The translations under genes were made by a program, and so were the position numbers. Below are positions 42,814-52,341 of a stretch of DNA of 64,000 nucleotides, one piece after another. The stretch lies in the NCBI GenBank assembly GCA_965224755.1, contig OZ245061.1, forward strand, positions 1,736,001 through 1,800,000. Reading direction: 5' to 3'. Numbering within the stretch: the stretch's first letter is position 1; the number at the start of each line of letters is the position of its first letter. A model generated the notes under the pieces. That model ran no database searches and was not told the DNA's origin. It was given only the letters and a program-made list of their open reading frames with translations. This DNA comes from Hellea sp965224755. Its GTDB lineage: Bacteria; Pseudomonadota; Alphaproteobacteria; Caulobacterales; Maricaulaceae.

Positions 42814-44261
42814 GCCCGCCAAAAAGCCGGGGTTAGGACGACTAACGCCGTCACGATTTCGAGCCTTCCGACAATCATGGCTATCATCAACACCCATTTC
42901 GGGCCGTTGGGCAGGCTTTGATAAGTGCCTGCGGGGCCGATAATGTCGCCAAGGCCGGGGCCAACATTGGCCACGGCGCTTCCGGCACCAGACCAAGCGG
43001 TCAGCGGATCAAGCCCCATTATCGAGAGCAAGATTGCAACAATAGCGAAGGTCATGAAAAACAGGAAGAAATAGCCCATGACCGAAAAAACCACGGATTC
43101 GGGCAAGGGTTTTCCGCCGTAACGCATCGGCGCAACTGCATGTTGGCGCGGCATCTTAAACAGATAAGCCCGCAAGCCTTCAAAGGCGACCTGATAGCGG
43201 AAAATTTTCACCGAACACGCGGTCGAGCCCGCACATCCGCCAATAAACATAAAGGCGAAAAAGGCGGAAACGGCAAATGGCCCCCAAGCATTATAATCAA
43301 CCGTGGCATAGCCTGTCCCGGTTACGATGGAGACGACATTAAAGGCCGCCAAACGCAGGGCCCGGCTTTGCGAAAGCTCGCTGTTCAGCCATAAAAATAA
43401 TGTAATCATGGCAATCAGCGCGGTCATGACAACGAAAAAAGTGCGCACTTGCGAATCTCGAAATGGGGCTCGCCAGTCCCCGCGTGTTGCTATCAGCAAA
43501 TAAACCCCGAAAGGCATTCCGCCCGCCATCATAAAAGCGATACCCACAAGATCGGCCCCGTTATCCATAAATCCGCCCATAGAAGCATCGGACGTCGAAT
43601 ATCCGCCTGTGGCCAAGGTCGTCATGGCATGAGCTGTTGCATCAAACCCGCCCATTCCGGTCAACATATATCCTATGCCGCAGGCAAGTGTCAGGACAAC
43701 ATATATCCCGCCAATACCCGCCGCCAACGAAGCCGCGCGGGGCAGGATTTTCTCGCCCATATCCGAGGACTCAAGCCTAAAAAGTTGCATCCCGCCGACT
43801 TTCAACATCGGCAAAATGGCCATGGCCGTCACGACAATACCAACGCCGCCAATCCATTGCAGGATCGCGCGCCAGAGCAGCACACCTTTGGGCATATCGT
43901 CCAGCCCTGTCAAAATTGTTGAGCCGGTTGTTGTAATGCCCGAAGTCGCCTCAAATAGCGCGTCCGTTATAGAAAGCTTCATCGGGTCCATCAAAAACGG
44001 AAGGGCGGCGAAAACAGACAGCGCGACCCAACTTAGTACGGTTAGTAAAAACGCCCCGCGCGCGCGTAAATTCGGTTTAGGCGTATAAGTCGCCAGCGCC
44101 AAAACCCCGCCGAGCAAAGTGGTCAAAATTCCAGAAATGCCAAAAGCGCGCCAACTCCGGTCATCATAAGCCAGATCCACCAGCATAGGCGCGAACATCG
44201 ACGCGCCAAGGGCGGCAATCATCAGGCCAACAACAAAAAAAACGGGACGAAGATCCGGCAT
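42810..44261 (-). CDS. TrkH-type potassium uptake protein
   Basis: This 483-aa inner-membrane channel-transporter has repeated membrane-pore-membrane units. The characteristic TrkH filter segments are seen in ATSGITTTGSTIL, ATLATGGYSTSD, SIVTGTGYATVDY and AVANVGPGLGDIIGP, each carrying the Gly that lines the K+ filter. It usually works with TrkA, not in this window. The length agrees with E. coli TrkH/TrkG. It is convergent with hslO. Confidence 0.95.
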   Translation of the reverse strand: MPDLRPVFFVVGLMIAALGASMFAPMLVDLAYDDRSWRAFGISGILTTLLGGVLALATYTPKPNLRARGAFLLTVLSWVALSVFAALPFLMDPMKLSITDALFEATSGITTTGSTILTGLDDMPKGVLLWRAILQWIGGVGIVVTAMAILPMLKVGGMQLFRLESSDMGEKILPRAASLAAGIGGIYVVLTLACGIGYMLTGMGGFDATAHAMTTLATGGYSTSDASMGGFMDNGADLVGIAFMMAGGMPFGVYLLIATRGDWRAPFRDSQVRTFFVVMTALIAMITLFLWLNSELSQSRALRLAAFNVVSIVTGTGYATVDYNAWGPFAVSAFFAFMFIGGCAGSTACSVKIFRYQVAFEGLRAYLFKMPRQHAVAPMRYGGKPLPESVVFSVMGYFFLFFMTFAIVAILLSIMGLDPLTAWSGAGSAVANVGPGLGDIIGPAGTYQSLPNGPKWVLMIAMIVGRLEIVTALVVLTPAFWRA

Positions 44262-44369
44262 GTTTTCGCTCTATAACGGTTCGCAAAAATATGAAAGCCT
44301 TGGATTGTCCTTGCCAGCACGGCCCCCGATGCGCCAAATAGGGTAAAATAGAACAATAAGAGATATTCC

Positions 44370-46805
44370 ATGTTGCGCTTCTCAAAACTTCCGCTCCTCG
44401 CCCTTGTCATGTTTTTCGCCGCTTGCGAGCCGAAAGTTTCAGAAACGCCGCTGCCCGAAACGAAGATGCCCCAAGCCCCAACTTCCCTGCAACAAGCCGC
44501 GATTGAGGCGCAAGCGCCCAAGGTGAAGCCTCATTACCTGACGGCAACACCTGGCCCCGGTAAATTAACGCCCGAGATTATTCACAGCAATCCTTCTTTG
44601 GACGGCCCGTCTCTGCGCCGAGCTAAAATCTCGCCCGGCGGCAAATTTGTGACAGTGCTGCAAGGCCGCGCCGATGATGCCGGACAGCAAGACCTCTGGG
44701 CTTATGATCTGGAAACAGGCGCAGGGCGTCTATTGGTCAGTTCAACCGACCTGCTCGGCGCGCCCGAAGAGCTGTCAGCGGAAGAAAAGAACCGCCGCGA
44801 ACGCGCCCGCGAATATGGCAAAGGCATCGTGTCATATGATTGGGCGGGCGATAATCTTCTGCTCTTTCCGCTCGGCGGGGATATCTATCTCTACGACCTT
44901 GAAAAAAGCGAGAGTCGTCAAGTTACAGCGACCAAAGGTTTCGAGACCGATGCCAAAGTCTCCGAAGACGGCCGCTATGTCGGCTATGTCCGGGAGAATA
45001 ATCTTTTCGTCACAGATTTGGACACGGGACTGGAGCGCCAACTCTCTGACGGAGCCACAGACCTCATCCGCAACGCGACGGCTAGCTTTGTTGTCCAAGA
45101 AGAACTCGGCCGAAATACCGGCTTTTGGATGAGCGAAGATGCGGCCCGCTTCGCCTATACGCAAATTGACGAATCCGCTATAGCGATTGAAAACCGCATC
45201 GAATATTCCGCCTCCAAAGTAGAAAATGTAAGCCAGCGTTATCCCTTTGCCGGAACAGAAAATGCTACGGTTAAGCTCGGCGTTGTCAGCCGCAAAGGCG
45301 GGCGCACACGCTGGGTTGATCTCGGCGAGAATGAAGACATCTACCTAACCCGCGTAGCTTGGAGCCAAGATGGCAAGACGCTTTATGCGGGCGTGCTTTC
45401 ACGGGATAACAAAACGCATAAAATCCTGAAGATCAATCCTGCAAACGGTAAATCGAGTGTTCTCTTTGAAGAGACCTCCCCGACATGGCTTAATATAGAG
45501 GGGGCGCTCGAAACACTAAAAGACGGCTCCCTGCTCTGGCTAAGTGAGAGGAGCGGCAAACTAGCCCTCTATAACCTGAAAGAAAATGCAGAGCCCCTGC
45601 GGCTTACCTCCGAAGGCCTGCTGGTTAATAAACTCGCTTGCCACACGGAAAATGCCGAGACCCTTTATGTTACGGGCTGGAAGGACAGCGCCTTAGAGCG
45701 GCAGATTTATAAAATTACCACAAGCATTCCTGAAATCCCAGAAATGGAGATAGAAGAGGCCGGGACAGAAGAGGCCGTGACTGAAGAAACTGAGCCCTTA
45801 GCTCCGCCGCCCGCCGTCCCCACAGTAACCCAAATCACAAAAGGCGAAGGCCGCCATAGCGGCAGCTTTAATGACAGTTGCGAGCGTTATATTGGCAGCT
45901 TTAGCGATCCCGGCACCCCGTTTCAGACACGCGCCTTTACCAATGACGGCACGCCGCTGGCTTGGCTTAATGAGAATGCCTTGAACGCTGAGCATCCTTA
46001 CGCCCCTTATAAGGCCGCCCATATCACCCCTGAATTTGGCACTATCCCCGCTGCTGACGGCACGCCCATGGATTATATGCTCTACAAGCCGCTCGGCCTT
46101 AAACCCGGCGAGAAGCGCCCAACGATTACGATTGTTTACGGCGGCCCCGGTGTGCAGCGCGTGCATAAGGGCTGGGAGCGCCGGCATTTTGAACGCATGC
46201 TCGCCCACCATGGATTTGTCGTTTTCGCGCTCGATAGCCGGGGCGCAGCCAATCGCGGCAAAGCCTTTGAAGACCTGCTCTACCGCGCTATGGGCCGCTC
46301 CGAGGTTGTTGACCAAAGCGCGGGCGCAGCATGGCTCAAGACACAGCCCTTTGTCGACGGCGATAAAATGGGCGTCTATGGGTGGTCATATGGCGGTTAT
46401 ATGACCCTGCACATGCTCGCCCAGACTGATCATTATCAAGCCGGGGTGTCCGGCGCCCCCGTCACCGACTGGGCGCTTTACGACACCGCCTATACCGAAC
46501 GCTATCTTGGAGACCCTAATCCGGCCACGCCAAACCACGCCGAAGGCGCTTATGAAAAAGGCAGCATCTTCCCTTATCTCGAAGGCCTAACCGAACCCGT
46601 GCTCCTCATCCACGGCATGGCAGACGATAATGTCGTCTTCCGTCATTCAATAAAGCTGATGGACGAAATGCAAAAAAACGGCGCACATAATTTGCGGCTC
46701 ATGACATATCCGGGCGAAAAGCACGGCTTTAGAAAAATTGAAAACAAAATCCATCGCGACCGCGAAATTCTTGAGTTTTTCTTAGGTCAATTCAGTAACA
46801 AATAG
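44370..46805 (+). CDS. S9 family peptidase (dipeptidyl-peptidase IV type), lipoprotein
   Basis: The protein has 811 aa. A lipoprotein signal is seen (FFAAC, Cys17). An N-terminal DPP IV beta-propeller (LVTDLDTGLERQLS, RRERAREYGKGI, VVQEELGRNTGFWMS) precedes the alpha/beta hydrolase: YGGPGVQRV, Ser673 in GWSYGGY, Asp752 in MADDNV and His785 in EKHGF complete the triad. The family cleaves X-Pro or related dipeptides from N-termini. An acidic insertion near residues 455-475 (PEMEIEEAGTEEAVTEE) is unusual and probably surface exposed. It should be anchored outside the inner membrane. Confidence 0.95.
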   Translation: MLRFSKLPLLALVMFFAACEPKVSETPLPETKMPQAPTSLQQAAIEAQAPKVKPHYLTATPGPGKLTPEIIHSNPSLDGPSLRRAKISPGGKFVTVLQGRADDAGQQDLWAYDLETGAGRLLVSSTDLLGAPEELSAEEKNRRERAREYGKGIVSYDWAGDNLLLFPLGGDIYLYDLEKSESRQVTATKGFETDAKVSEDGRYVGYVRENNLFVTDLDTGLERQLSDGATDLIRNATASFVVQEELGRNTGFWMSEDAARFAYTQIDESAIAIENRIEYSASKVENVSQRYPFAGTENATVKLGVVSRKGGRTRWVDLGENEDIYLTRVAWSQDGKTLYAGVLSRDNKTHKILKINPANGKSSVLFEETSPTWLNIEGALETLKDGSLLWLSERSGKLALYNLKENAEPLRLTSEGLLVNKLACHTENAETLYVTGWKDSALERQIYKITTSIPEIPEMEIEEAGTEEAVTEETEPLAPPPAVPTVTQITKGEGRHSGSFNDSCERYIGSFSDPGTPFQTRAFTNDGTPLAWLNENALNAEHPYAPYKAAHITPEFGTIPAADGTPMDYMLYKPLGLKPGEKRPTITIVYGGPGVQRVHKGWERRHFERMLAHHGFVVFALDSRGAANRGKAFEDLLYRAMGRSEVVDQSAGAAWLKTQPFVDGDKMGVYGWSYGGYMTLHMLAQTDHYQAGVSGAPVTDWALYDTAYTERYLGDPNPATPNHAEGAYEKGSIFPYLEGLTEPVLLIHGMADDNVVFRHSIKLMDEMQKNGAHNLRLMTYPGEKHGFRKIENKIHRDREILEFFLGQFSNK

Positions 46806-46840
46806 CTCATTTCATCTCGAAGAAAACTTGCCTTAACGTT

Positions 46841-47302
46841 CTATCCCCGCCCGCGATAAGGCGGGACGCCTTGGTCGGGTATCCAGAGGCCTTTGGGCGC
46901 TTGGCCATATTGGTAAAACACATCAATGGGAATACCGCCGCGCGGATACCAATAACCGCCAATGCGAAGCCATTTGGGCGATATCTCTTTGACAAGGCGT
47001 TGGCCTATTCCCGTTGTGCAGGCTTCGTGGAAGTCGCCGTGATTACGGTAACTGCCGAGATAGAGCTTGAAGGCTTTGCTCTCGACAATCCACTTATCAG
47101 GACAATAATCGACAACCAGATGGGCAAAATCGGGCTGGCCTGTAACGGGGCAGATACTTGTAAATTCCGGCGCTACGAGGCGCACCATGTAGTCTTCCCC
47201 GCAGGGGTTTGCCACGCGCTCCAGCACAGCTTCATCCGGCGACGCCGGCAAAGCACTGTTATGGCCTAATTGGCCGAGCTTATCATAGGGCTTATCTGTC
47301 AT
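46841..47302 (-). CDS. queF: NADPH-dependent preQ0 reductase (7-cyano-7-deazaguanine reductase)
   Basis: This 153-aa type I unimodular QueF reduces preQ0 to preQ1 in queuosine biosynthesis. Cys51 (nucleophile) and Asp58 are present in SICPVTGQPDFAHL; the family-specific ESKAFKLYLGSYRNHGDFHE lies at 74-93. The final segment RGGIPIDVFYQYG matches the dimer/NADPH region. A PTPS-like gene is found at 52.3 kb; other queuosine genes are not in the window. It is monocistronic, on the minus strand. Confidence 0.95.
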   Translation of the reverse strand: MTDKPYDKLGQLGHNSALPASPDEAVLERVANPCGEDYMVRLVAPEFTSICPVTGQPDFAHLVVDYCPDKWIVESKAFKLYLGSYRNHGDFHEACTTGIGQRLVKEISPKWLRIGGYWYPRGGIPIDVFYQYGQAPKGLWIPDQGVPPYRGRG

Positions 47303-47354
47303 AGGCGTGGGTTAAAGCTAAATCCGACCAAGAGCAAGACTTAGAGACCTAGGC

Positions 47355-48542
47355 CTAGGCAGGCTCAGCCGCTTTTTTTGCCGTGCGCTTGAGGCTGAAA
47401 TTACGAAGGAAACGCGCGCCCGGCACTTCAACAAAATGATAGGTCAGATGCGAGAAACAGATCACCGCAGCGAGGTAAACCAATAAGACAGCGTCCCCGC
47501 CCCAGCCTGTTGGGTTCCAATCCGGCACAGCGCCGCCAATGACGCGCTCGGCTAATATCGCAATGACAATAGAGATAATCACATGAGTCATATAGACCGA
47601 ATAAGAGATTTTCGCGAGATAACGAAAAACGCGCGCACTCATAAATTTAGACACGGCGCCGCCGTCAAAGGCGAAGACGACAACAAAGAGAAACAATACG
47701 GGCGCGACGAGAAATTGCATCTTTCCGCCGCAATAGATCACAAACAGCATGCTCAATATAAGCACTGCGGCTTCGATCATCGTCATAATATTCGATTTGC
47801 CATCGGCGGCCCATTGCTCCACTTTAGGTTTGAGCGCAACATAAGTATTGGCAGCCAGAATGCCGGTAAAGAAACCCGCCATACAGCGCCAGAACCCTAG
47901 ATCATATGTGATATTCATATCGGGTTTGACCCGCGATAAAGCCGCATAAATTGCAGCAATTCCCAGCGCGATTAAGCTGAAATGCAAGAGTTTTTTGGGC
48001 CGCGCCCAGAGCATCATCGCAACAAAGACGAAATAAGTATAGAACTCGGCGCTGATCGTCCAACTGGGCGGGTTATAGGTCAAGCTGTCATTGACGCCCA
48101 TAGCGTGGGTCAGAGTCAGGTGGCTGAATAAGCTGCGCCACCCTTCGGACGCGCCTGCGGCAAAGGGCAATATTTCTCCGGCTTCATGCGTTGCCCAGCC
48201 GATTTTATGCGCCCAAAGCCGAAATACTGCAAAGGCGAGAAACAAAAGCGTCATGAAAATATGGATCGGATAAAGCCTGGCAAAACGGCGTTTCATGAAT
48301 GATTTTGCGCTCGGCCCGTCTTTCAGAAAGCCGTTATAAAGCCGGAACATCAAAAAACCCGAAAAGGCAAAAAACAAATCAATAATCACAGGCCCGTTAT
48401 TAAAGAACGCCCATTGATTGACATGGGTCAGCCAAATTGTGTGGTAGATGGCTACAAATACTGCCAGCAGACCGCGAAAGCCGTCCAGAGCTGCGAAATA
48501 CTCGCCATGCCCATAGGGCTTTATGGTCTTCACATTCGACAT
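47355..48542 (-). CDS. Acyltransferase 3 family (OafA/YrhL-like) membrane protein
   Basis: The protein has 395 aa from the ATG at 48542. A polytopic membrane protein with about ten TM segments, it carries the family motifs: ALDGFRGLLAVFVAIYHTIW (the catalytic His), FFAFSGFLMFRLY, RFARLYPIHIFMTL and WTISAEFYTYFVFVAMM. These enzymes O-acetylate or O-acylate surface glycans such as O-antigen or peptidoglycan. No SGNH domain is fused. A palindrome, CCTAGGCCTAGG (47348-47359), covers its stop codon. It may modify glycans made by distant glycosyltransferases. Confidence 0.9.
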   Translation of the reverse strand: MSNVKTIKPYGHGEYFAALDGFRGLLAVFVAIYHTIWLTHVNQWAFFNNGPVIIDLFFAFSGFLMFRLYNGFLKDGPSAKSFMKRRFARLYPIHIFMTLLFLAFAVFRLWAHKIGWATHEAGEILPFAAGASEGWRSLFSHLTLTHAMGVNDSLTYNPPSWTISAEFYTYFVFVAMMLWARPKKLLHFSLIALGIAAIYAALSRVKPDMNITYDLGFWRCMAGFFTGILAANTYVALKPKVEQWAADGKSNIMTMIEAAVLILSMLFVIYCGGKMQFLVAPVLFLFVVVFAFDGGAVSKFMSARVFRYLAKISYSVYMTHVIISIVIAILAERVIGGAVPDWNPTGWGGDAVLLVYLAAVICFSHLTYHFVEVPGARFLRNFSLKRTAKKAAEPA

Positions 48543-48666
48543 CAATGTTCCAAACAGGCGCAAAGCCCAAATTCTCGGTTTAAATAGATGAGAGACGCGA
48601 AAATATGATTAACACTGCGCCAAAAACTTGGTAGTCCCTATGACAATTCTGTGAGGAGAAAACATA

Positions 48667-49776
48667 ATGAAATCACGCGCCGCTGTAGCTTTTGAAGCCG
48701 GAAAAGATTTGGAAATCGTCGAAATCGACGTTGAAGGCCCGCAAGCCGGCGAAGTTCTCGTCGAAATCAAGGCTACGGGTATCTGCCATACCGATGCGTT
48801 CACGCTGTCGGGCGATGACCCGGAAGGCGCATTTCCGGCCATTCTCGGCCATGAAGGCGCGGGCATTGTGCGCGAAGTCGGTAAGGGCGTGACCTCGCTT
48901 GCGCCCGGCGATCATGTCATCCCGCTTTATACGGCTGAGTGCCGCGAATGCGATTATTGTCTCCACCCCAAGACCAATCTCTGCCAGAGCGTGCGCGCGA
49001 CGCAGGGACAAGGCCTGATGCCCAATGGCACATCACGGTTTTCTTATAAGGGACGGAAAATATTACATTATATGGGCTGTTCGACATTCTCTAACTACAC
49101 CGTCTTGCCCGAAGTCAGCCTCGCCAAAATCCGCAAAGACGCGCCTTTTGATATGGCCTGTTATATTGGCTGCGGCGTGACAACGGGCGTTGGCGCGGTG
49201 ATTTATTCAGCCAAAGTTGAGGCTGATACTCGCTGCGTCGTCTTCGGTCTCGGCGGTATTGGGCTTAATGTCATCCAAGGGCTGAAAATGGTCGGGGCTA
49301 AACAAATTGTCGGCGTTGACCTCAACCCGGCCCGCGAAGCCATGGCCCGACAATTCGGCATGACTGATTTTATCAATCCTAAAGATGTCAAAGGCGACCT
49401 GACGGGGCATATCGTCGAAGTCACAGGCGGCGGCGCGGATTATACGTTTGAATGTATCGGCAATGTCGATGTTATGCGGGTGGCGCTGGAAGCTTGCCAT
49501 AAAGGCTGGGGCGAAAGCTATATTATCGGCGTAGCGGGCGCAGGCCAAGAAATCGCCACACGCCCCTTCCAACTCGTCACAGGCCGGAGCTGGAAAGGCG
49601 TTGCCTTTGGCGGCGCGCGCGGGCGCACAGATGTGCCCAGCATTGTCGATATGTATATGGATGGCCGTATCCAAATCGACCCGCTGATAACGCATAAAAT
49701 GCCGCTGGAGAAAATCAACGAGGCCTTCCACTTAATGCACGCCGGTAAGAGCATACGGAGCGTAGTGAAGTTCTAG
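48667..49776 (+). CDS. frmA: S-(hydroxymethyl)glutathione dehydrogenase / class III alcohol dehydrogenase
   Basis: This 369-aa zinc enzyme oxidises the spontaneous adduct of formaldehyde and glutathione with NAD+, a detoxification step, and also reduces S-nitrosoglutathione. Signatures: GICHTDAFTLSG with the first catalytic ligand Cys, GHEGAGIV with the His, CRECDYCLHPKTNLC (four structural Zn Cys), and the class III-specific TCRC-like VEADTRCVVFGLGGIGLN and RKILHYMGCSTFSNYTV segments. A good ribosome-binding site (gaggag) precedes the ATG. It is monocistronic. Confidence 0.96.
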   Translation: MKSRAAVAFEAGKDLEIVEIDVEGPQAGEVLVEIKATGICHTDAFTLSGDDPEGAFPAILGHEGAGIVREVGKGVTSLAPGDHVIPLYTAECRECDYCLHPKTNLCQSVRATQGQGLMPNGTSRFSYKGRKILHYMGCSTFSNYTVLPEVSLAKIRKDAPFDMACYIGCGVTTGVGAVIYSAKVEADTRCVVFGLGGIGLNVIQGLKMVGAKQIVGVDLNPAREAMARQFGMTDFINPKDVKGDLTGHIVEVTGGGADYTFECIGNVDVMRVALEACHKGWGESYIIGVAGAGQEIATRPFQLVTGRSWKGVAFGGARGRTDVPSIVDMYMDGRIQIDPLITHKMPLEKINEAFHLMHAGKSIRSVVKF

Positions 49777-49787
49777 ATATCAAAAGT

Positions 49788-49872
49788 TGAAAGCGTTTGA
49801 CCTGATAGCGGGCTCATAGACTGAGACCAAAACGGCATGCGTCTATTGGTTCATACCAAAGTCACGCTTTCA
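49788..49872. other. Long inverted repeat with nested hairpin after frmA
   Basis: TGAAAGCGT (49788-49796) is complementary to ACGCTTTCA (49864-49872), followed by CCTTTTTCC. Inside, ATAGAC and GTCTAT pair around 49811-49837. The 153-nt gap between frmA (plus) and the PAN-domain gene (minus) holds no gene; this could be an inefficient terminator or small RNA. Confidence 0.3.
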
Positions 49873-49929
49873 CCTTTTTCCTAACATATTTTGCATCTTT
49901 AGCTCCATTTTAGCTGAGTCTATGATGCA

Positions 49930-51087
49930 CTATCTAGCGGGCGCACCTGCCAAAGCACCAAGCTGTTCTTGTGTCACTGGCTTTGTCGGGCGGGATTGCG
50001 CTGTCGCAATCGGCGCATCTGGGTCACTTGGAGCCTGTAATAAAGGCTTCGGGCCACGCACATCGTCATTAAGACTGCCAAATAAACTTTGCTGAGCTTG
50101 TTGAGCAGACATCGGGGCTTGGGCGAGATAAGCCGCGCGTTGACGGGCCTCTGTTTGCTTTTGCCCGGCATTTTGGTGAGTAACAGGATTGGCCGCAGAT
50201 GACCGTGGAAGCGAGCCTTGCGCCTGAGGTCTTGTTTGCGAGGTAATGGGAACACCAATAGGCGGGCGCGCTGTGTTTTGCGGTGCGGGCGCCGTGCCTC
50301 TTTGCATTGGATAGCCTTGCGTAGCCGTCATCCGGCGCTCCGCCCCGTCAAGACTATGTTGAAATTGCGGACGCTGAAATTGCGGAGGCCTAACTTGCGG
50401 GGCTTGCGGCTGTGGCGCAATACGCGGGTCGCGCATCAAGCGGGGGCCTCTTGGGTTTTGAACTTGCGGACGTTGGGCGTGTTGCTGGCGGGCGGCCTGT
50501 TGCCGCATATATTGCTCACGCGTTATCTGCTGCTGAGCTTGTGGCATTTGTTGACCGGTTTGCGGGGCGTGCTTGGCGTGGCCCGTGCTGCGGCGGTAAT
50601 TATTTTGCTGCTCGGTCAGGCTGAGGCCTCGCACTGAAGGCGTCCGCGCAACAGTTTGTTGAGGACGCACGCGCTGGGGCACCGCTTCTCGGACAACGCG
50701 GCGCGTGGGCGAGGCCTGTCGAGTCTGTGGTCTAGCTTTAGGTGCCATGCTCGTGCCAACACGCACAGTATTTGTGCCCCCTCGGATCAAGTTCGGAGCC
50801 GCCGACCTAGCCCCGTTTCCGCTAATACTAATAGCGCTTTCAATCGGATTGGCTATTTTGGAATTAAACTCACACACACCCGGTGCGCGCGGATTGACTT
50901 TGACATAATTCCAGCCTCGGCATTGCGCATCCCCGGCGCAGTGGCTCTGGCAAACATCCGCGCCCGGCGCGACAACAGAGTGGTAAGGCGAGCCCGGACG
51001 ATATGTGCCAAGGTCAGCAGCAAAAGCGGGGGCAGATAAAAGGGTTGCCATAAAGGTAGTCTGAGCAAGGATAGAAAATAGGCGCAC
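49930..51087 (-). CDS. PAN/Apple-domain secreted protein with Gln/Pro-rich tail
   Basis: The protein has 385 aa from a GTG at 51087, chosen because GGAG lies 6 nt upstream and a signal peptide ending PAFAAD follows; the frame upstream is open but has no site. A PAN/Apple-like domain at about 27-85 has CQSHCAGDAQCRGWNYV and CEFNSKI with the paired Cys. The rest is low complexity, rich in Gln, Arg, Pro and Ala, with RP(x)Q repeats (QAPQVRPPQFQRPQFQ). PAN domains bind proteins or carbohydrates. It is probably periplasmic or surface exposed, without enzyme motifs. Confidence 0.75.
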   Translation of the reverse strand: MRLFSILAQTTFMATLLSAPAFAADLGTYRPGSPYHSVVAPGADVCQSHCAGDAQCRGWNYVKVNPRAPGVCEFNSKIANPIESAISISGNGARSAAPNLIRGGTNTVRVGTSMAPKARPQTRQASPTRRVVREAVPQRVRPQQTVARTPSVRGLSLTEQQNNYRRSTGHAKHAPQTGQQMPQAQQQITREQYMRQQAARQQHAQRPQVQNPRGPRLMRDPRIAPQPQAPQVRPPQFQRPQFQHSLDGAERRMTATQGYPMQRGTAPAPQNTARPPIGVPITSQTRPQAQGSLPRSSAANPVTHQNAGQKQTEARQRAAYLAQAPMSAQQAQQSLFGSLNDDVRGPKPLLQAPSDPDAPIATAQSRPTKPVTQEQLGALAGAPAR

Positions 51088-51172
51088 GGAAATCTCCACA
51101 GAAATGATTCGAGTAGGAGGAAGATGCGCTCGAAGCGTTAGCACTTCGTTAACTGTGTTTTAGTCGAGCGCT

Positions 51173-51586
51173 CTAGCCATTGCGGCGGCGGATGATTTCC
51201 ACGCCCGCAGCGTCGGCTTTTAACAGCGCTTGCGGCTTTGCAATTCTTACGGCGCAGGCTTGCACTCTTGGGTCAGCGCTTAGCGCCCAATCGGCGATGC
51301 GGGCAGCGAGGGTTTCGACAAGCTGCACATGGGCTTCGAGCGCGATTTCTTCGGCCTTCTCCGCCACTAATCCGTAATCCAGCGTTTCGTGCAAGCGGTC
51401 TTCTTTGGGGCTGGCCATGCTGCCCATATCTAGCTCTATATCGATAATTACCGGCTGGGTGCTTTCATATTCATGAGGATGCACGCCGATTGAGGCTTGG
51501 ATGAGCAGGCCGCGCACGAATATCCGCGTATCGGGCACATCTTTGGCCCCGCCGCGCAGCATTCTGAAAATTCCGTTACGCGTCAT
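51173..51586 (-). CDS. folB: Dihydroneopterin aldolase family protein (FolB)
   Basis: The protein has 137 aa. FolB converts dihydroneopterin to 6-hydroxymethyl-dihydropterin plus glycolaldehyde in folate synthesis; some members act as epimerases. Segments typical of the tunnelling fold are IFVRGLLIQASIGVHPHE, LDYGLVAEKAEEIALE and VQLVETLAARIAD with the conserved Glu, and CAVRIAKPQAL with the Lys. Its start overlaps the SDR stop by 4 nt, and it is last in the smORF / antiporter / PTPS / SDR / FolB operon. The assignment is solid for the family; the in vivo product could be a neopterin derivative rather than folate. Confidence 0.9.
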   Translation of the reverse strand: MTRNGIFRMLRGGAKDVPDTRIFVRGLLIQASIGVHPHEYESTQPVIIDIELDMGSMASPKEDRLHETLDYGLVAEKAEEIALEAHVQLVETLAARIADWALSADPRVQACAVRIAKPQALLKADAAGVEIIRRRNG

Positions 51587-52341
51587 TCTTCAAGCCCTAC
51601 AAGCAGGTCAGGCGTTCGCCATGTCAGGTGTTGTCCGCCGTCCACGGCGATCATTTGGCCTGTCACAGATGTAGCAGAGAGCAGATATTGGCAGGCGTCC
51701 AAAAGCGCTTCGGGTGGGGAGCCGTTTTGTAGGAGCGTTTTGGCTTGCTCGGCGGTAAATTCTGCCTCCGTCTGCCCTTTATTTTGCAAAGTCGGGCCGG
51801 GGCCTATGGCATTGACCCTGACGTGCGGGGCTAACGCCTGCGCCAAGGTCTGCGTCGCCCAATGCAGCGCCGATTTGGACAGGCTATAGCTAAAGAAAAG
51901 CGGATTGGGTTTAAGTACGCGCTGGTCGATGATATTGATGACCGCGCCGTTTTGGCCCTTGGGAAGCTGAGCGGCGAATTGCTGCGCCAGCAGGAGCGGC
52001 GCGCGTAGATTGACCTCCATATGAAAATCAAGCCCGGCGCGGGTGAAGTCCACGGCGCTGTCATCTTCAAAGGTTGAGGCATTATTGATAAGAGCCGTGA
52101 GCGGCTGTCCTAACGCCTCTACGGCGCGCTCAACGAGGCTATCGACATCTTGCGGCACAAACAGGTTGCCCTGCACGCTAGCGGCTGTTCCGCCAGCCGC
52201 CTTGATCTCGGAAACAAGCGTCTCTGCCCCGGCTTGGCTGCGGTTATAATGCACGGCGACAGACCAGCCGTCCTTGGCCAAACCCTTCGCCAGATAGGCA
52301 CCGATACGGGCCCCTGCCCCGGTAATCAGGATGGTTTTCAA
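51583..52341 (-). CDS. SDR reductase of the pteridine reductase (PTR1/FolM) type
   Basis: The protein has 252 aa. The N-terminal motif TGAGARIG matches the pteridine reductase pattern TGxxxRxG instead of the usual TGxxxGxG. NNAS, the catalytic YSLSKSA and a substrate-loop region with GPGPTLQNKG follow. FolM/PTR1 enzymes reduce dihydropteridines (dihydromonapterin, biopterin, dihydrofolate) with NADPH. Both ends overlap neighbours by 4 nt (PTPS-like gene and folB), so the three are tightly coupled. The genomic setting supports a pterin substrate more than the sequence alone does. Confidence 0.85.
   Translation of the reverse strand: MKTILITGAGARIGAYLAKGLAKDGWSVAVHYNRSQAGAETLVSEIKAAGGTAASVQGNLFVPQDVDSLVERAVEALGQPLTALINNASTFEDDSAVDFTRAGLDFHMEVNLRAPLLLAQQFAAQLPKGQNGAVINIIDQRVLKPNPLFFSYSLSKSALHWATQTLAQALAPHVRVNAIGPGPTLQNKGQTEAEFTAEQAKTLLQNGSPPEALLDACQYLLSATSVTGQMIAVDGGQHLTWRTPDLLVGLEE

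Noticed and set aside
47348..47359. CCTAGGCCTAGG palindrome over the acyltransferase stop codon
   Set aside because: A short perfect palindrome without a T-run is unlikely to be a terminator; no partner sites were seen.
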